Both the position numbers and the translations under genes were made by a program. Positions 54,940 through 62,814 of a stretch of 64,000 bases of DNA are shown here, in pieces; position 1 is the stretch's first letter, and the number at the start of each line of letters is the position of its first letter. The stretch is taken from NCBI GenBank assembly GCA_017411835.1, contig JAFQPG010000013.1, forward strand, positions 62,001-126,000, given 5' to 3'. The notes beneath the pieces were generated by a model that saw only the letters and a program-made list of their open reading frames with translations, was not told the origin of the DNA and did no database searches. Source of the DNA: Ruminococcus sp. Its GTDB lineage: Bacteria; Bacillota; Clostridia; Oscillospirales; Acutalibacteraceae.

Positions 54940-56526
54940 TTATTCATTTGTGCCGAACTCTTCTAGAGTCAGCCCTTTGTTGTGCTCTAAAGCCCAGTTT
55001 ATACTCCAGAAGCTTCTGAAAAGCAACAGCTTTCTGTCTTTAAAATCAGCAACTATTTTGGTATCAGATGCTAAATCAAGCTCTTTTACATCGCAATCGG
55101 ATGTTATCCATCGGATAAACTGATAAGGCAAAGTTGTCATAATAATATCTACATTATATTCATTTTCAAGTCTGTGTTTTAAAACATCAAACTGAAGAAC
55201 ACCAACAACACCGACGATAACCTCTTCCATACCGGAGTCAGGCTCGTGGAAAATCTGAATTGCACCTTCCTGTGCAATCTGATTTATACCTTTTACAAAT
55301 TGCTTTCGCTTCATTGTGTCTTTTTGTCTTACGAGAGCGAAGTGTTCAGGTGCAAAGGTCGGAATACCTTTAAACTTAAATTTCTGCCCTGGGGATACTA
55401 TTGTATCTCCGATCGAGAAAATACCGGGATCAAATACACCTATAATATCGCCAGCATAGGCTTCTTCAACGATTTCACGCTCCTGCGCCATAATTTGCTG
55501 TGGCTGAGATAGGCGCATTTTTCTGTCGCCCTGTGCGTGATACACTTCCATATTTTTTTCAAACTTGCCCGAACAAATACGCATAAAAGCAACTCTGTCG
55601 CGATGAGCTTTGTTCATATTAGCCTGTATTTTAAACACAAAAGCAGAAAAGAAATCAGATTCAGGTTCAATAGTTTTCTCGCTTGTTTCACGAGGTAACG
55701 GGCTTGTCGTAATATTTAAAAATTCTTTCAAGAATGGTTCTACGCCGAAATTAGTTAAAGCAGAGCCGAAGAATACAGGAGTAAGATTGCCTGAGCGTAC
55801 CTGCTCTAAATCAAAGTCATCACCAGCGCCATCTAAAAGCTCTATGTCTTCTATAAGCTGGTCTTTCTGTCCATAAAACAGCTTTGAATCTAAATCAGGA
55901 TCGTCAAGTGTAAGCTCTTCCTTGTCAACTTCTTTTTGACCATTGTTAGCAGTAAAAGAAAGTATCTTCTTATCTTTTCTGTCGTACACGCCTTTAAACT
56001 CTTTACCGGAGCCAATAGGCCAGTTCATCGGACAAGTATTGATGCCGAGCACGTTTTCAATATCTTCAAGCAACTCAAAAGGATTTTTAGAATCTCTATC
56101 CATCTTATTAATAAATGTGATAATCGGAATATGACGCATAACGCAAACTTTGAAAAGCTTAATAGTCTGATTTTCAACACCCTTTGAAGCGTCAATCACC
56201 ATTACTGCCGAGTCAGCAGCCATCAAGGTTCTGTAGGTATCCTCAGAGAAATCCTGATGTCCCGGTGTATCAAGAATATTAATACAGTAGTCGTCATATT
56301 TGAACTGCATAACAGAAGAAGTTACGGAAATACCACGCTGTTTTTCAATTTCCATCCAGTCAGAAACAGCGTGCTTAGCAGTCTTTTTACCTTTTACGGA
56401 GCCTGCAAGATTAATAGCACCGCCGTATAAAAGCAGTTTTTCTGTCAGAGTAGTTTTACCTGCGTCAGGGTGAGAAATAATCGCAAAAGTTCTGCGTTTG
56501 CTTATTTCTTCATGAAATGTGCTCAT
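54940..56526 (-). CDS. prfC: Peptide chain release factor 3
   Basis: 528 residues from ATG 56526 behind GGAGGGG. The GTPase motifs are SHPDAGKTT, DTPGHQDFSEDTYR and NKMDRDSKNP; the C-terminal domains are complete. RF3 recycles RF1/RF2 from the ribosome after termination. It has its own promoter, and a terminator follows that overlaps the sigK leader. Confidence 0.97.
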   Translation of the reverse strand: MSTFHEEISKRRTFAIISHPDAGKTTLTEKLLLYGGAINLAGSVKGKKTAKHAVSDWMEIEKQRGISVTSSVMQFKYDDYCINILDTPGHQDFSEDTYRTLMAADSAVMVIDASKGVENQTIKLFKVCVMRHIPIITFINKMDRDSKNPFELLEDIENVLGINTCPMNWPIGSGKEFKGVYDRKDKKILSFTANNGQKEVDKEELTLDDPDLDSKLFYGQKDQLIEDIELLDGAGDDFDLEQVRSGNLTPVFFGSALTNFGVEPFLKEFLNITTSPLPRETSEKTIEPESDFFSAFVFKIQANMNKAHRDRVAFMRICSGKFEKNMEVYHAQGDRKMRLSQPQQIMAQEREIVEEAYAGDIIGVFDPGIFSIGDTIVSPGQKFKFKGIPTFAPEHFALVRQKDTMKRKQFVKGINQIAQEGAIQIFHEPDSGMEEVIVGVVGVLQFDVLKHRLENEYNVDIIMTTLPYQFIRWITSDCDVKELDLASDTKIVADFKDRKLLLFRSFWSINWALEHNKGLTLEEFGTNE

Positions 56527-56557
56527 ACCTATCCCCTCCATTTATTCATACCAACTT

Positions 56558-56586
56558 ATTTTACTATTTTTACCATTAAAAATCAA
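56558..56586 (-). promoter_or_regulatory. Sigma-A promoter of prfC
   Basis: On the minus strand TTGATT (56586-56581) and TAAAAT (56563-56558) with a 17-base spacer, about 32 bases from the prfC start. Confidence 0.7.
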
Positions 56587-56629
56587 CAAATAATATAACT
56601 AATATTACTGATTGTCGTTACGGTTTTTC

Positions 56630-56658
56630 TTGACATAATGTATACCAAAATATAAAAT
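56630..56658 (+). promoter_or_regulatory. Sigma-A promoter of hemW
   Basis: TTGACA at 56630-56635 and TAAAAT at 56653-56658 with a 17-base spacer, divergent from the prfC promoter. Confidence 0.75.
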
Positions 56659-56685
56659 TTACTTATTAAGTTTCTAGGAGTTATT

Positions 56686-57786
56686 ATGAATAATATTGGA
56701 ATTTATATACACATACCATTTTGCGAACAAAAATGCAATTACTGCGATTTTTACAGCATTTGTGATAAATCTGAATTTGACAGATATACTGAAAAACTAA
56801 TATCCGTAATTAAGCAAAGTAAATATACAGACAGAGTGGTTGATACAATATACTTTGGCGGAGGTACTCCTTCTGTATTGGGTGAAAAAAGACTTGTTGC
56901 AATTTTGAATACAATTAAACAAAGTTTTGAAATAACAAAAGACGCTGAAATCACGCTTGAAGTAAATCCATGTAGCGCTGAATATATCGATTTTTCCGTA
57001 CTGAAAAGCTGTGGGTTTAACCGTTTATCTATCGGCTTGCAAAGCTCAAATGAAAAAGAACTGAAAACTCTTGGAAGAAGACATAGCGCGAAAGATGCAC
57101 AAGATACTGTAAAAAGAGCAAGATGCGCAGGCTTTGACAACATATCTCTTGACTTAATGCTTTGTATCCCGCATCAGACAAAAAACAGCCTCACAGAATC
57201 AATTAAATTCTGCAAGGACTGTGGTGTTGAACACATTTCTGCGTACATATTAAAAATTGAAGAGAACACACCTTTTTACAAAATTAAAAATGAACTGAAT
57301 TTATTTAATGATGATGAACAAGCACAGTTTTATCTTCACGCTGTTGAACAATTAGATAAATTTGGATACCATCAATACGAGATATCAAATTTTTCAAAAC
57401 CACAATATGAAGGTAAACATAATCTAAAATATTGGCACGATGAAGAATATCTCGGCTTTGGGCCATCAGCACATTCGTTTATTGACTCAAAGCGATACTA
57501 CTATAACAGAAGCTTAGACGACTTTTATAATGATTTAATTATCGAAGACGGCAAAGGCGGAGAAATTGCAGAATATATTATGCTCCGCCTTCGACTAAAA
57601 GAGGGTCTTAAGCTCACAAATTTAAAAGATAAATATAACTATACTGTTAAAAAATCATTGTTAACAATGGTTAATAAGCTCTGTGATAATCAACTTGTCA
57701 CCTTTAAAAATGACACTATAGCTCTAACAACTAAGGGTTTTTTAGTTTCAAATTCTATAATTAATTATATCATTGAATCGCTTTAA
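56686..57786 (+). CDS. hemW: Radical SAM heme chaperone HemW
   Basis: 366 residues. The motif Cys13-Cys17-Cys20 (CEQKCNYCDFYS) binds the iron-sulfur cluster; FGGGTPS, EVNPCS and NRLSIGLQS follow as in HemW. The size and CNYCDF context separate it from HemN oxidases. It handles heme in the cytoplasm or at the membrane. Start ATG 56686 behind TAGGAG. Its stop overlaps that of gerQ by four bases with no terminator. Confidence 0.93.
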   Translation: MNNIGIYIHIPFCEQKCNYCDFYSICDKSEFDRYTEKLISVIKQSKYTDRVVDTIYFGGGTPSVLGEKRLVAILNTIKQSFEITKDAEITLEVNPCSAEYIDFSVLKSCGFNRLSIGLQSSNEKELKTLGRRHSAKDAQDTVKRARCAGFDNISLDLMLCIPHQTKNSLTESIKFCKDCGVEHISAYILKIEENTPFYKIKNELNLFNDDEQAQFYLHAVEQLDKFGYHQYEISNFSKPQYEGKHNLKYWHDEEYLGFGPSAHSFIDSKRYYYNRSLDDFYNDLIIEDGKGGEIAEYIMLRLRLKEGLKLTNLKDKYNYTVKKSLLTMVNKLCDNQLVTFKNDTIALTTKGFLVSNSIINYIIESL

Positions 57787-58391
57787 TAAAAGAATCTAAT
57801 GAATTTAATATTATAGAAATCACAGGCTGTCAGGTCATTTGTATCAAGCTCATTTATGAGGATATAGTTTGCTCCGACACCTAGTAGATAACCCTCTTTT
57901 TCTTCTGTCGTATTACTGCCTATCAGGAAAGTGACCAAAATTCGTCTGCCTATCTGAGTACGAATAAAGCCGTTGAGATACTGAATCGACTCCGCAGTTA
58001 CAGGAAAAGGATTTGAAAAGTCGGTTATCGAAGTGTTTGGCGCCTGATTAATATCTACAGCAGGCGTAGCCATATTCATAGATGTTTTTAATGCTGTAGT
58101 TGGAGTTGATACATATTGCTCGCTAGAAGGCGGGATGCTTAAATTATAATCAGCATCGTAAGGTACTCCCGTTGGATAGTCAGTTGCTATTTGCGATGGT
58201 GACAACATATTTTGATTAGTCGTTTGCATATTAGGATTTATTCCGCGTGATGCAAGATTATATTCTGCTATTTGCTCAAGCGATGGTATAACAGGACTTT
58301 CTAAAAAATTTGCTGGTTCTAAATCTCGTGCAGAAGCTACTGCCCCCGGAATTCCGTAAATACTTCCTAAGTCAATTTGATTATTATTCAA
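57783..58391 (-). CDS. gerQ: GerQ-like spore coat protein
   Basis: About 202 residues from TTG 58391, behind GGAGG. The first 130 residues are low-complexity, rich in Asn, Pro, Ser and Tyr. The C-terminal domain (FIRTQIGRRILVTFLIG, GYLLGVGANYILINE, DLTACDFYNIKFI) resembles Bacillus GerQ. GerQ and CwlJ depend on each other for localisation to the spore coat, and here the next gene upstream is cwlJ-like, which supports the call. A longer start at 58406 (ATG) or 58445 is possible but lacks a better site. Confidence 0.72.
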   Translation of the reverse strand: MNNNQIDLGSIYGIPGAVASARDLEPANFLESPVIPSLEQIAEYNLASRGINPNMQTTNQNMLSPSQIATDYPTGVPYDADYNLSIPPSSEQYVSTPTTALKTSMNMATPAVDINQAPNTSITDFSNPFPVTAESIQYLNGFIRTQIGRRILVTFLIGSNTTEEKEGYLLGVGANYILINELDTNDLTACDFYNIKFIRFFY

Positions 58392-58405
58392 AAAAATTAC
58401 CTCCA

Positions 58406-58849
58406 TTAAGTATTTGCATAAGCATTTGTAGGTGCGTAAAAGCAATGCGCCCCTACCCTGTTGTATATAACACCGATTCTAGTCGGAAAATAGCTTGGAC
58501 AAGACTGCGAATATGGGTTAAAAAAGAAAAGAGAATTACCTACAGCACTAGACGTATTTCCTGCAAGTGCCCAGTCCGCAATCTGATAATGTATTTCTTC
58601 AGGATTCATATTATATATATTTTGGCTGTTGTACACACCACGAACACTCGTTTTCAGGCAAGTAAACTGACCCGGTTGCTCAATAATTGCTCTTACATCA
58701 CCGCCGTTACTAACGCGAGAAAATTCACCGTTTTCTACAGTAGAGCGATTGATAATAACCGAAGCAACAGCCGCCATACCATCATACCCCTCTCCTCCTG
58801 CCTCGCATTGTATCAAGCGTGCAAGAAGTTCACGGGTATCGTAAGCCAT
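58406..58849 (-). CDS. cwlJ: CwlJ-like cell wall hydrolase, cortex lytic enzyme
   Basis: 147 residues, one SleB/CwlJ (Hydrolase_2) domain without signal peptide, as for CwlJ. Visible marks are LLARLIQCEAGGEGYDGM with catalytic Glu, VASVIINR, and the end HCFYAPTNAYANT, close to the CwlJ C terminus. It cuts spore cortex peptidoglycan during germination. The stop is directly followed by the gerQ ribosome binding site, so the two are an operon. A CATAGTAT box (minus 58879-58872) could be a mother-cell -10 element. Confidence 0.85.
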   Translation of the reverse strand: MAYDTRELLARLIQCEAGGEGYDGMAAVASVIINRSTVENGEFSRVSNGGDVRAIIEQPGQFTCLKTSVRGVYNSQNIYNMNPEEIHYQIADWALAGNTSSAVGNSLFFFNPYSQSCPSYFPTRIGVIYNRVGAHCFYAPTNAYANT

Positions 58850-58871
58850 AGTATCACCACCTTAACAGTAC

Positions 58872-58879
58872 ATACTATG
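58872..58879 (-). promoter_or_regulatory. Candidate mother-cell -10 box before cwlJ
   Basis: CATAGTAT on the minus strand fits CATAnnnT, the -10 pattern of SigE-type promoters. It is 23 bases from the start codon. No convincing -35 box was found, so the call is weak. Confidence 0.3.
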
Positions 58880-58905
58880 CTTTTAGTTTATTCTCGTGTT
58901 TGTCC

Positions 58906-58934
58906 TTGACAACAACTCAAAAAGAAAGTAAAAT
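58906..58934 (+). promoter_or_regulatory. Sigma-A promoter of the tRNA-Ser gene
   Basis: TTGACA at 58906-58911 and TAAAAT at 58929-58934 with a 17-base spacer, ending 43 bases before the tRNA. Confidence 0.75.
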
Positions 58935-58977
58935 AACACTTGTTGATTTATTAAAATATACATCAACCGATATATTT

Positions 58978-59066
58978 GGAGACGTATCGAAGTGGTCATA
59001 ACGGGGCTGACTCGAAATCAGTTAGGGAGCAATCCCCCGCGGGTTCGAATCCCGCCGTCTCCGCCA
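58978..59066 (+). tRNA. tRNA-Ser (anticodon CGA)
   Basis: 89 bases including encoded CCA. The acceptor stem is GGAGACG with CGTCTCC, discriminator G, CCA at 59064-59066. The anticodon stem CTGA/TCAG encloses CTCGAAA, giving CGA, which reads UCG. A long variable arm (GGGAGCAATCCC) is typical of serine tRNA, and GGTTCGAATCC is the T loop. It has its own promoter and terminator. Confidence 0.95.
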
Positions 59067-59073
59067 GCACTAG

Positions 59074-59108
59074 AACCGCAGTCTTATTTAAGATTGCGGT
59101 TGTTTTTT
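59074..59108 (+). terminator. Intrinsic terminator after the tRNA
   Basis: AACCGCAGTCTTA (59074-59086) pairs with TAAGATTGCGGTT (59089-59101), one mismatch, followed by six T. Confidence 0.88.
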
Positions 59109-59163
59109 GCTTTAAGTTACATCAGGTCAACTAACAAGATACCTATAGATTATTGATTGTTCA

Positions 59164-59192
59164 TTGAAATGCAATGCTCGTTTTGATATAAT
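59164..59192 (+). promoter_or_regulatory. Sigma-A promoter of the XRE regulator
   Basis: TTGAAA at 59164-59169 and TATAAT at 59187-59192 with a 17-base spacer, 23 bases ahead of the start codon. Confidence 0.75.
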
Positions 59193-59214
59193 TTTCTTGT
59201 TAGGAGGCGGATCT

Positions 59215-59865
59215 ATGGAAAACCTTGGTACAATAATACGCAAGCACAGAATTGCCAAAGGATTGACTCAAGAAGAACTTGGCAGTAAAGTTTATGTAAG
59301 CAAACAAGCTGTTTCAAAATGGGAAACAGGAAAAGCTATGCCTGATATTGAAATGGTAAGAAAGCTATGTAATATACTTGAGATTAACAATGATGAAATA
59401 TTAGGTGGTTCTATTGAAGATGCAAGAAAAAATCGTAAATGGGTGAAAATTTGCGCTACTATTTCATTAATCAGTATTTTAATTACTATATTTTTCTGTT
59501 TAGGCGGATATGACTACATAGATCGTCATACACAATCTGGTGTTGCTTATTTATCAGTATTTTATGAAGACAAGCTTTTATCAACAAATGAGTATCAGGT
59601 AATTAGTGATTTAGATTTTAAAGACTATTCAAACGGTTATAAAACCGACATCGACTATGGTAAAATACAAGGCGCTATACTTTTGCAAAATAAACTTGAA
59701 ATAAAGTTTGATTTCTTCAATACAAATAATTGGCATAACATACATATCCGAATGGAGGTTGAAAATGAAAACAATCAAATATTAGTAAAGCAAACAGTAA
59801 CTTATGAAACTGATAATAAGGTATACAAAGTTGATACATCAGAGTATGTGATAGGTGAAAATTGA
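59215..59865 (+). CDS. XRE-family regulator with a membrane anchor
   Basis: 216 residues from ATG 59215 behind AGGAGG. An HTH domain (about 4-60) has the recognition helix SKQAVSKWETGKAMP. A membrane helix lies at about 77-97 and the rest is an outer beta-rich domain of about 115 residues with no signature I know. Such one-component regulators may sense an envelope signal; the target genes are unknown. It has its own promoter, and the Cys-cluster gene follows after 2 bases. Confidence 0.8.
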   Translation: MENLGTIIRKHRIAKGLTQEELGSKVYVSKQAVSKWETGKAMPDIEMVRKLCNILEINNDEILGGSIEDARKNRKWVKICATISLISILITIFFCLGGYDYIDRHTQSGVAYLSVFYEDKLLSTNEYQVISDLDFKDYSNGYKTDIDYGKIQGAILLQNKLEIKFDFFNTNNWHNIHIRMEVENENNQILVKQTVTYETDNKVYKVDTSEYVIGEN

Positions 59866-59867
59866 TT

Positions 59868-60347
59868 ATGAAAACTATGAATTATCAAAAAATGTACGAA
59901 AAAATTAATAAAACAATCGGTGAGCTTACTCCTTTAAAAGCTGACTGCGGAGTTTTATGCAACAAAGCGTGCTGTAAGGGCGACGAAAGCATCGGAATGA
60001 GGCTGTTCCCTTTTGAAGAAACAGCGCTTAACAAAACCCAAAATAGTGTTGGTGAAACAATCGTTATTTGTAATGGAATATGCGACAGAAATACCAGACC
60101 ACTTGCATGCAAAATCTTTCCTTTCTTCCCTACTATTGATGAAAAAGGTAAAATATTTGTTGAGCTTGATTACAGGGGCAAGCTTCTTTGTCCAATGATT
60201 GACCACTGTGATGAAATTATATTTAACAATAGATTTCTTAAAGCTATAAAAAAGGTTGGTAAGATACTTGCAAAGGATGAAATTTGCAGAAAGTTTTTAT
60301 ATGACAATACAGACGAGATTGATACATATATAAAATTTTTAAAGTAA
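59868..60347 (+). CDS. YkgJ-like cysteine-cluster protein
   Basis: 159 residues from ATG 59868, nine bases behind AGGTGA. CGVLCNKACC (Cys27, 31, 35, 36) and later CNGICDRNTRPLACKIFPFFP follow the pattern of the zinc/iron-chelating family of YkgJ. The reaction is unknown. It is probably co-transcribed with the membrane regulator ahead of it and ends at a bidirectional terminator. Confidence 0.7.
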   Translation: MKTMNYQKMYEKINKTIGELTPLKADCGVLCNKACCKGDESIGMRLFPFEETALNKTQNSVGETIVICNGICDRNTRPLACKIFPFFPTIDEKGKIFVELDYRGKLLCPMIDHCDEIIFNNRFLKAIKKVGKILAKDEICRKFLYDNTDEIDTYIKFLK

Positions 60348-60355
60348 ACAAAAGT

Positions 60356-60386
60356 AAAAGCCGTTACATAAGGTAACGGCTTTTTT
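60356..60386. terminator. Bidirectional terminator between the Cys-cluster gene and mogA
   Basis: AAAAGCCGTTAC (60356-60367) pairs perfectly with GTAACGGCTTTT (60373-60384), 5-base loop, T run on one side and A run on the other. It serves the two convergent transcripts. Confidence 0.9.
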
Positions 60387-60878
60387 CTATATCAACTTTG
60401 CGCAATCATTTACACTATTATTAAGCATCTTTAGTCCATGCTCTATGGTTTCAATAATAGCTTCTAAATTCTCTCTTGCTGCCTTCTCACTACCAGGCAG
60501 GTTGATTATCAAACTATTGTTTTTAAGTCCACAGACACCACGTGAGAGCATCGCACGCTTTGTTATCTGCATAGAGCTTTGTCGCATATATTCAGCAATA
60601 CCAGGCGCTTCTTTATCAATTACTTTTTTTGTGCATTCTGGAGTTATGTCACGTTTTGAAAAGCCGGTACCGCCTGTAGTAACAATTAAATCAAAATTAC
60701 TGTTTACCGCCCCATTTAGAGCATCAATAATAAGCTTTTCTTCGTCGGGAACAATCGTAATTTTTTCAGCTTCATACCCTGCATTTATCAATATTTTCTT
60801 GACGATAGGCCCTGCTTCATCTACCCTTTCGTTATTAAAGCATCTATCGCTTACTGTAATAACCTTTGCTTTATACAT
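60387..60878 (-). CDS. mogA: MogA/MoaB family molybdenum cofactor protein
   Basis: 163 residues. The start VITVSDRCFNNERVDEAGP, TTGGTGFSKRDITPE, and the C-terminal NLPGSEKAARENLEAI are typical. The protein adenylylates molybdopterin ahead of metal insertion. It is the last gene of the moa/moe group here. Whether it is MogA or MoaB type cannot be decided; both have this fold. Confidence 0.9.
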   Translation of the reverse strand: MYKAKVITVSDRCFNNERVDEAGPIVKKILINAGYEAEKITIVPDEEKLIIDALNGAVNSNFDLIVTTGGTGFSKRDITPECTKKVIDKEAPGIAEYMRQSSMQITKRAMLSRGVCGLKNNSLIINLPGSEKAARENLEAIIETIEHGLKMLNNSVNDCAKLI

Positions 60879-60884
60879 AGTTGC

Positions 60885-61904
60885 TCACTTTCCAAATGGG
60901 CATACAGGATAGGTACAAACATCGCACGAAAGACAGAGTCCACCCTCGCCCATTTCTACAAAATCAGATTTGTTCATTTTAACTTTAGCTAAAATTCTTG
61001 GTAATGCTAAATCAAATACGGTTGCTTTTGAGTACATGACACAACCCGGCAAACCTACAATCGGTGTAGAGTCATCAAAGTAGCCGAGCAAAAACATAGC
61101 ACCAGGTAAAACTGGAGCACCGTAGGTAACTATATCAGCACCACTTTGCTTTATTGCACCCGGAGTATTGTCGTCAGGGTCAACGCTCATTCCTCCTGTG
61201 CACAGTATCATATCTACATTTTTTGATTTTAATATGTTTATAGCGTTTAATATATTTTCTGTTTTATCATCAACTGTGATGTGCTCGGTAACTGAAACTG
61301 AGTATGATTTTAGCTTGTCTACAATAACAGGAGTAAATTTGTCTTCAATTATACCGTTATAAACCTCACTGCCTGTTGTTATAACTCCAGCTGTTTTTAT
61401 TTTTAACGGTAAGACCTGTAGAATCGGTTTATTATCACAAATTTGTTCTGCCTCAATTATTTTTTGCTCGTCTATTACCAAGGGAATAATTCGGGTACCA
61501 CAAAGCTTGTCACCTTTTTTGACAAAAGTATTACTCTTTCGGGTTGCAATCATAATATCTTCGATTGAATTGATAGCGTTAAGTTTAACTTTATCGACAA
61601 TAAAAACACCATCTATTTTGCTACTCAATTCGATTTTGCCTTCTTTTACATCGCTGTGTGACATATATTCATTTTTGCAGATATCAAGGAGACGAAATGC
61701 TGCATCGTTTTCGTGTAAGAAACCTTTATCACATTCAAAAACGTAAAGATTTTCTTTACCCATCGATAATAAAATCGGTATATCTTCTTTAGTTACGACG
61801 TGGCCTTTTTTGAATCTTGCGCCTTTAAATTTGTCCTTTATGATTTGAGTCATATCATGGCACAACACATGGCCGACAGCGTTAGTTGTTTTTATAAGTT
61901 TCAT
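60885..61904 (-). CDS. MoeA-like molybdopterin-binding protein with Cys-rich tail
   Basis: 339 residues from ATG 61904 behind GAGG. An N-terminal part unlike MoeA (about 1-165) precedes an MPT-binding domain with VITTGSEVYNG, LCTGGMSVDPDDNTPGAI and VGLPGCVMYSKATVFD. The last 15 residues carry four or five Cys (GLCLSCDVCTYPVCPFGK), a likely metal or iron-sulfur site. It is shorter than typical MoeA (about 400). It may insert molybdenum, or serve a special molybdoenzyme; function is inferred. Confidence 0.75.
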   Translation of the reverse strand: MKLIKTTNAVGHVLCHDMTQIIKDKFKGARFKKGHVVTKEDIPILLSMGKENLYVFECDKGFLHENDAAFRLLDICKNEYMSHSDVKEGKIELSSKIDGVFIVDKVKLNAINSIEDIMIATRKSNTFVKKGDKLCGTRIIPLVIDEQKIIEAEQICDNKPILQVLPLKIKTAGVITTGSEVYNGIIEDKFTPVIVDKLKSYSVSVTEHITVDDKTENILNAINILKSKNVDMILCTGGMSVDPDDNTPGAIKQSGADIVTYGAPVLPGAMFLLGYFDDSTPIVGLPGCVMYSKATVFDLALPRILAKVKMNKSDFVEMGEGGLCLSCDVCTYPVCPFGK

Positions 61905-61905
61905 A

Positions 61906-62340
61906 TTATTCCTCAATTATTTCAATTTTGTCTTCAGGATAAATTCTGCCTTCTTTTAAAACAATGGCAAAAATCCCTTCTGTTGGCATAACACACTTGC
62001 CTGTAAGCTTCTTGATTTCACAGTCAGAATGACATTTTTTGCCTATCTGGGTTACTTCTAAAACAGCTTCCCCGATACTTAGTTTAGTGCCAATAGGCAA
62101 GGTTTTTAGTGAAATACCACGGGTCACAATATTTTCAGCAAAATCTCCGGCAGATAAATTCAAACCAAGATTTCGCATAGTATCAACGCTTTCAACAGCA
62201 AGCAAACTAATCTGTCTGTGCCAATTTCCAGCGTGAGCGTCAGAAACTATGCCGTGATTTACTTTTACATCTATGTAAGGAACAGGATGCTTTTTAGTAC
62301 CCTTTGTTACACTTATACATACAGATAAAACTTTAGCCAT
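61906..62340 (-). CDS. MOSC-domain protein
   Basis: 144 residues from ATG 62340 behind GGGAG. A lone MOSC beta barrel with GIVSDAHAGNWHRQISLLA, GDFAENIVTRGI and a Cys region IGKKCHSDCEI, the second Cys box likely the sulfur or metal carrier. MOSC proteins handle sulfur transfer to molybdenum cofactor or related ligands. It starts on the moaC stop codon and leads into the MoeA-like gene with one base between. Confidence 0.85.
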   Translation of the reverse strand: MAKVLSVCISVTKGTKKHPVPYIDVKVNHGIVSDAHAGNWHRQISLLAVESVDTMRNLGLNLSAGDFAENIVTRGISLKTLPIGTKLSIGEAVLEVTQIGKKCHSDCEIKKLTGKCVMPTEGIFAIVLKEGRIYPEDKIEIIEE

Positions 62341-62813
62341 CACTTACTCTCCCTGTGAAAATCAGCGCTTTTACCACCTGTTTTTGATTCTAAATGTATT
62401 TCGGTGATTTCAATATCTTTCTGTAGCGCTTTACACATATCGTAGATTGTAAGAGCTGCAACAGATACTGCGTTCAAAGCTTCCATCTCGACGCCTGTTT
62501 CGCCTTTACACCTGATTTTTGAAGTTATTTTTATTCCCGCGTCGGTAATTCCAAAGTCAATATCCGCACCGGTAATGGAAATCGGATGACACATAGGAAT
62601 TGTAGAAGCTGTATTTTTTGCCGCCATTATACCTGCAACCTGAGCTACAGCAAGCACGTTACCTTTTTTGATAGTGCCTTCTTTGACTTTAGACAAAGTT
62701 TCACTATTCATTTTTACAAAAGCTGATGCTACTGCTGTTCTGTCGGTAACTGCTTTGTCAGTTACATCAACCATCTTAGAGAGTCCTTTTTCATTAAAAT
62801 GTGTAAATTCCAT
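62340..62813 (-). CDS. moaC: Cyclic pyranopterin monophosphate synthase MoaC
   Basis: 157 residues from ATG 62813 behind GGAGG. FTHFNEKGLSKMVDVTDKA opens the protein (in parts), IPMCHPISITG holds the active-site loop, and KTGGKSADF closes it. It makes cPMP from the MoaA product. The start is preceded by the moaA stop within the ribosome binding site. Confidence 0.96.
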   Translation of the reverse strand: MEFTHFNEKGLSKMVDVTDKAVTDRTAVASAFVKMNSETLSKVKEGTIKKGNVLAVAQVAGIMAAKNTASTIPMCHPISITGADIDFGITDAGIKITSKIRCKGETGVEMEALNAVSVAALTIYDMCKALQKDIEITEIHLESKTGGKSADFHRESK

Positions 62814-62814
62814 T

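Noticed and set aside
58310..58909. 199-codon plus-strand frame opposite cwlJ and gerQ
   Set aside because: It is antisense to two recognisable genes, has no binding site and no recognisable domain.
58978..59066. tRNA-Ser as an integration site
   Set aside because: No repeat of the tRNA 3' end, integrase or foreign-looking block follows within the window.
60445..60912. 155-codon plus-strand frame opposite mogA
   Set aside because: Antisense shadow of a well-supported gene.
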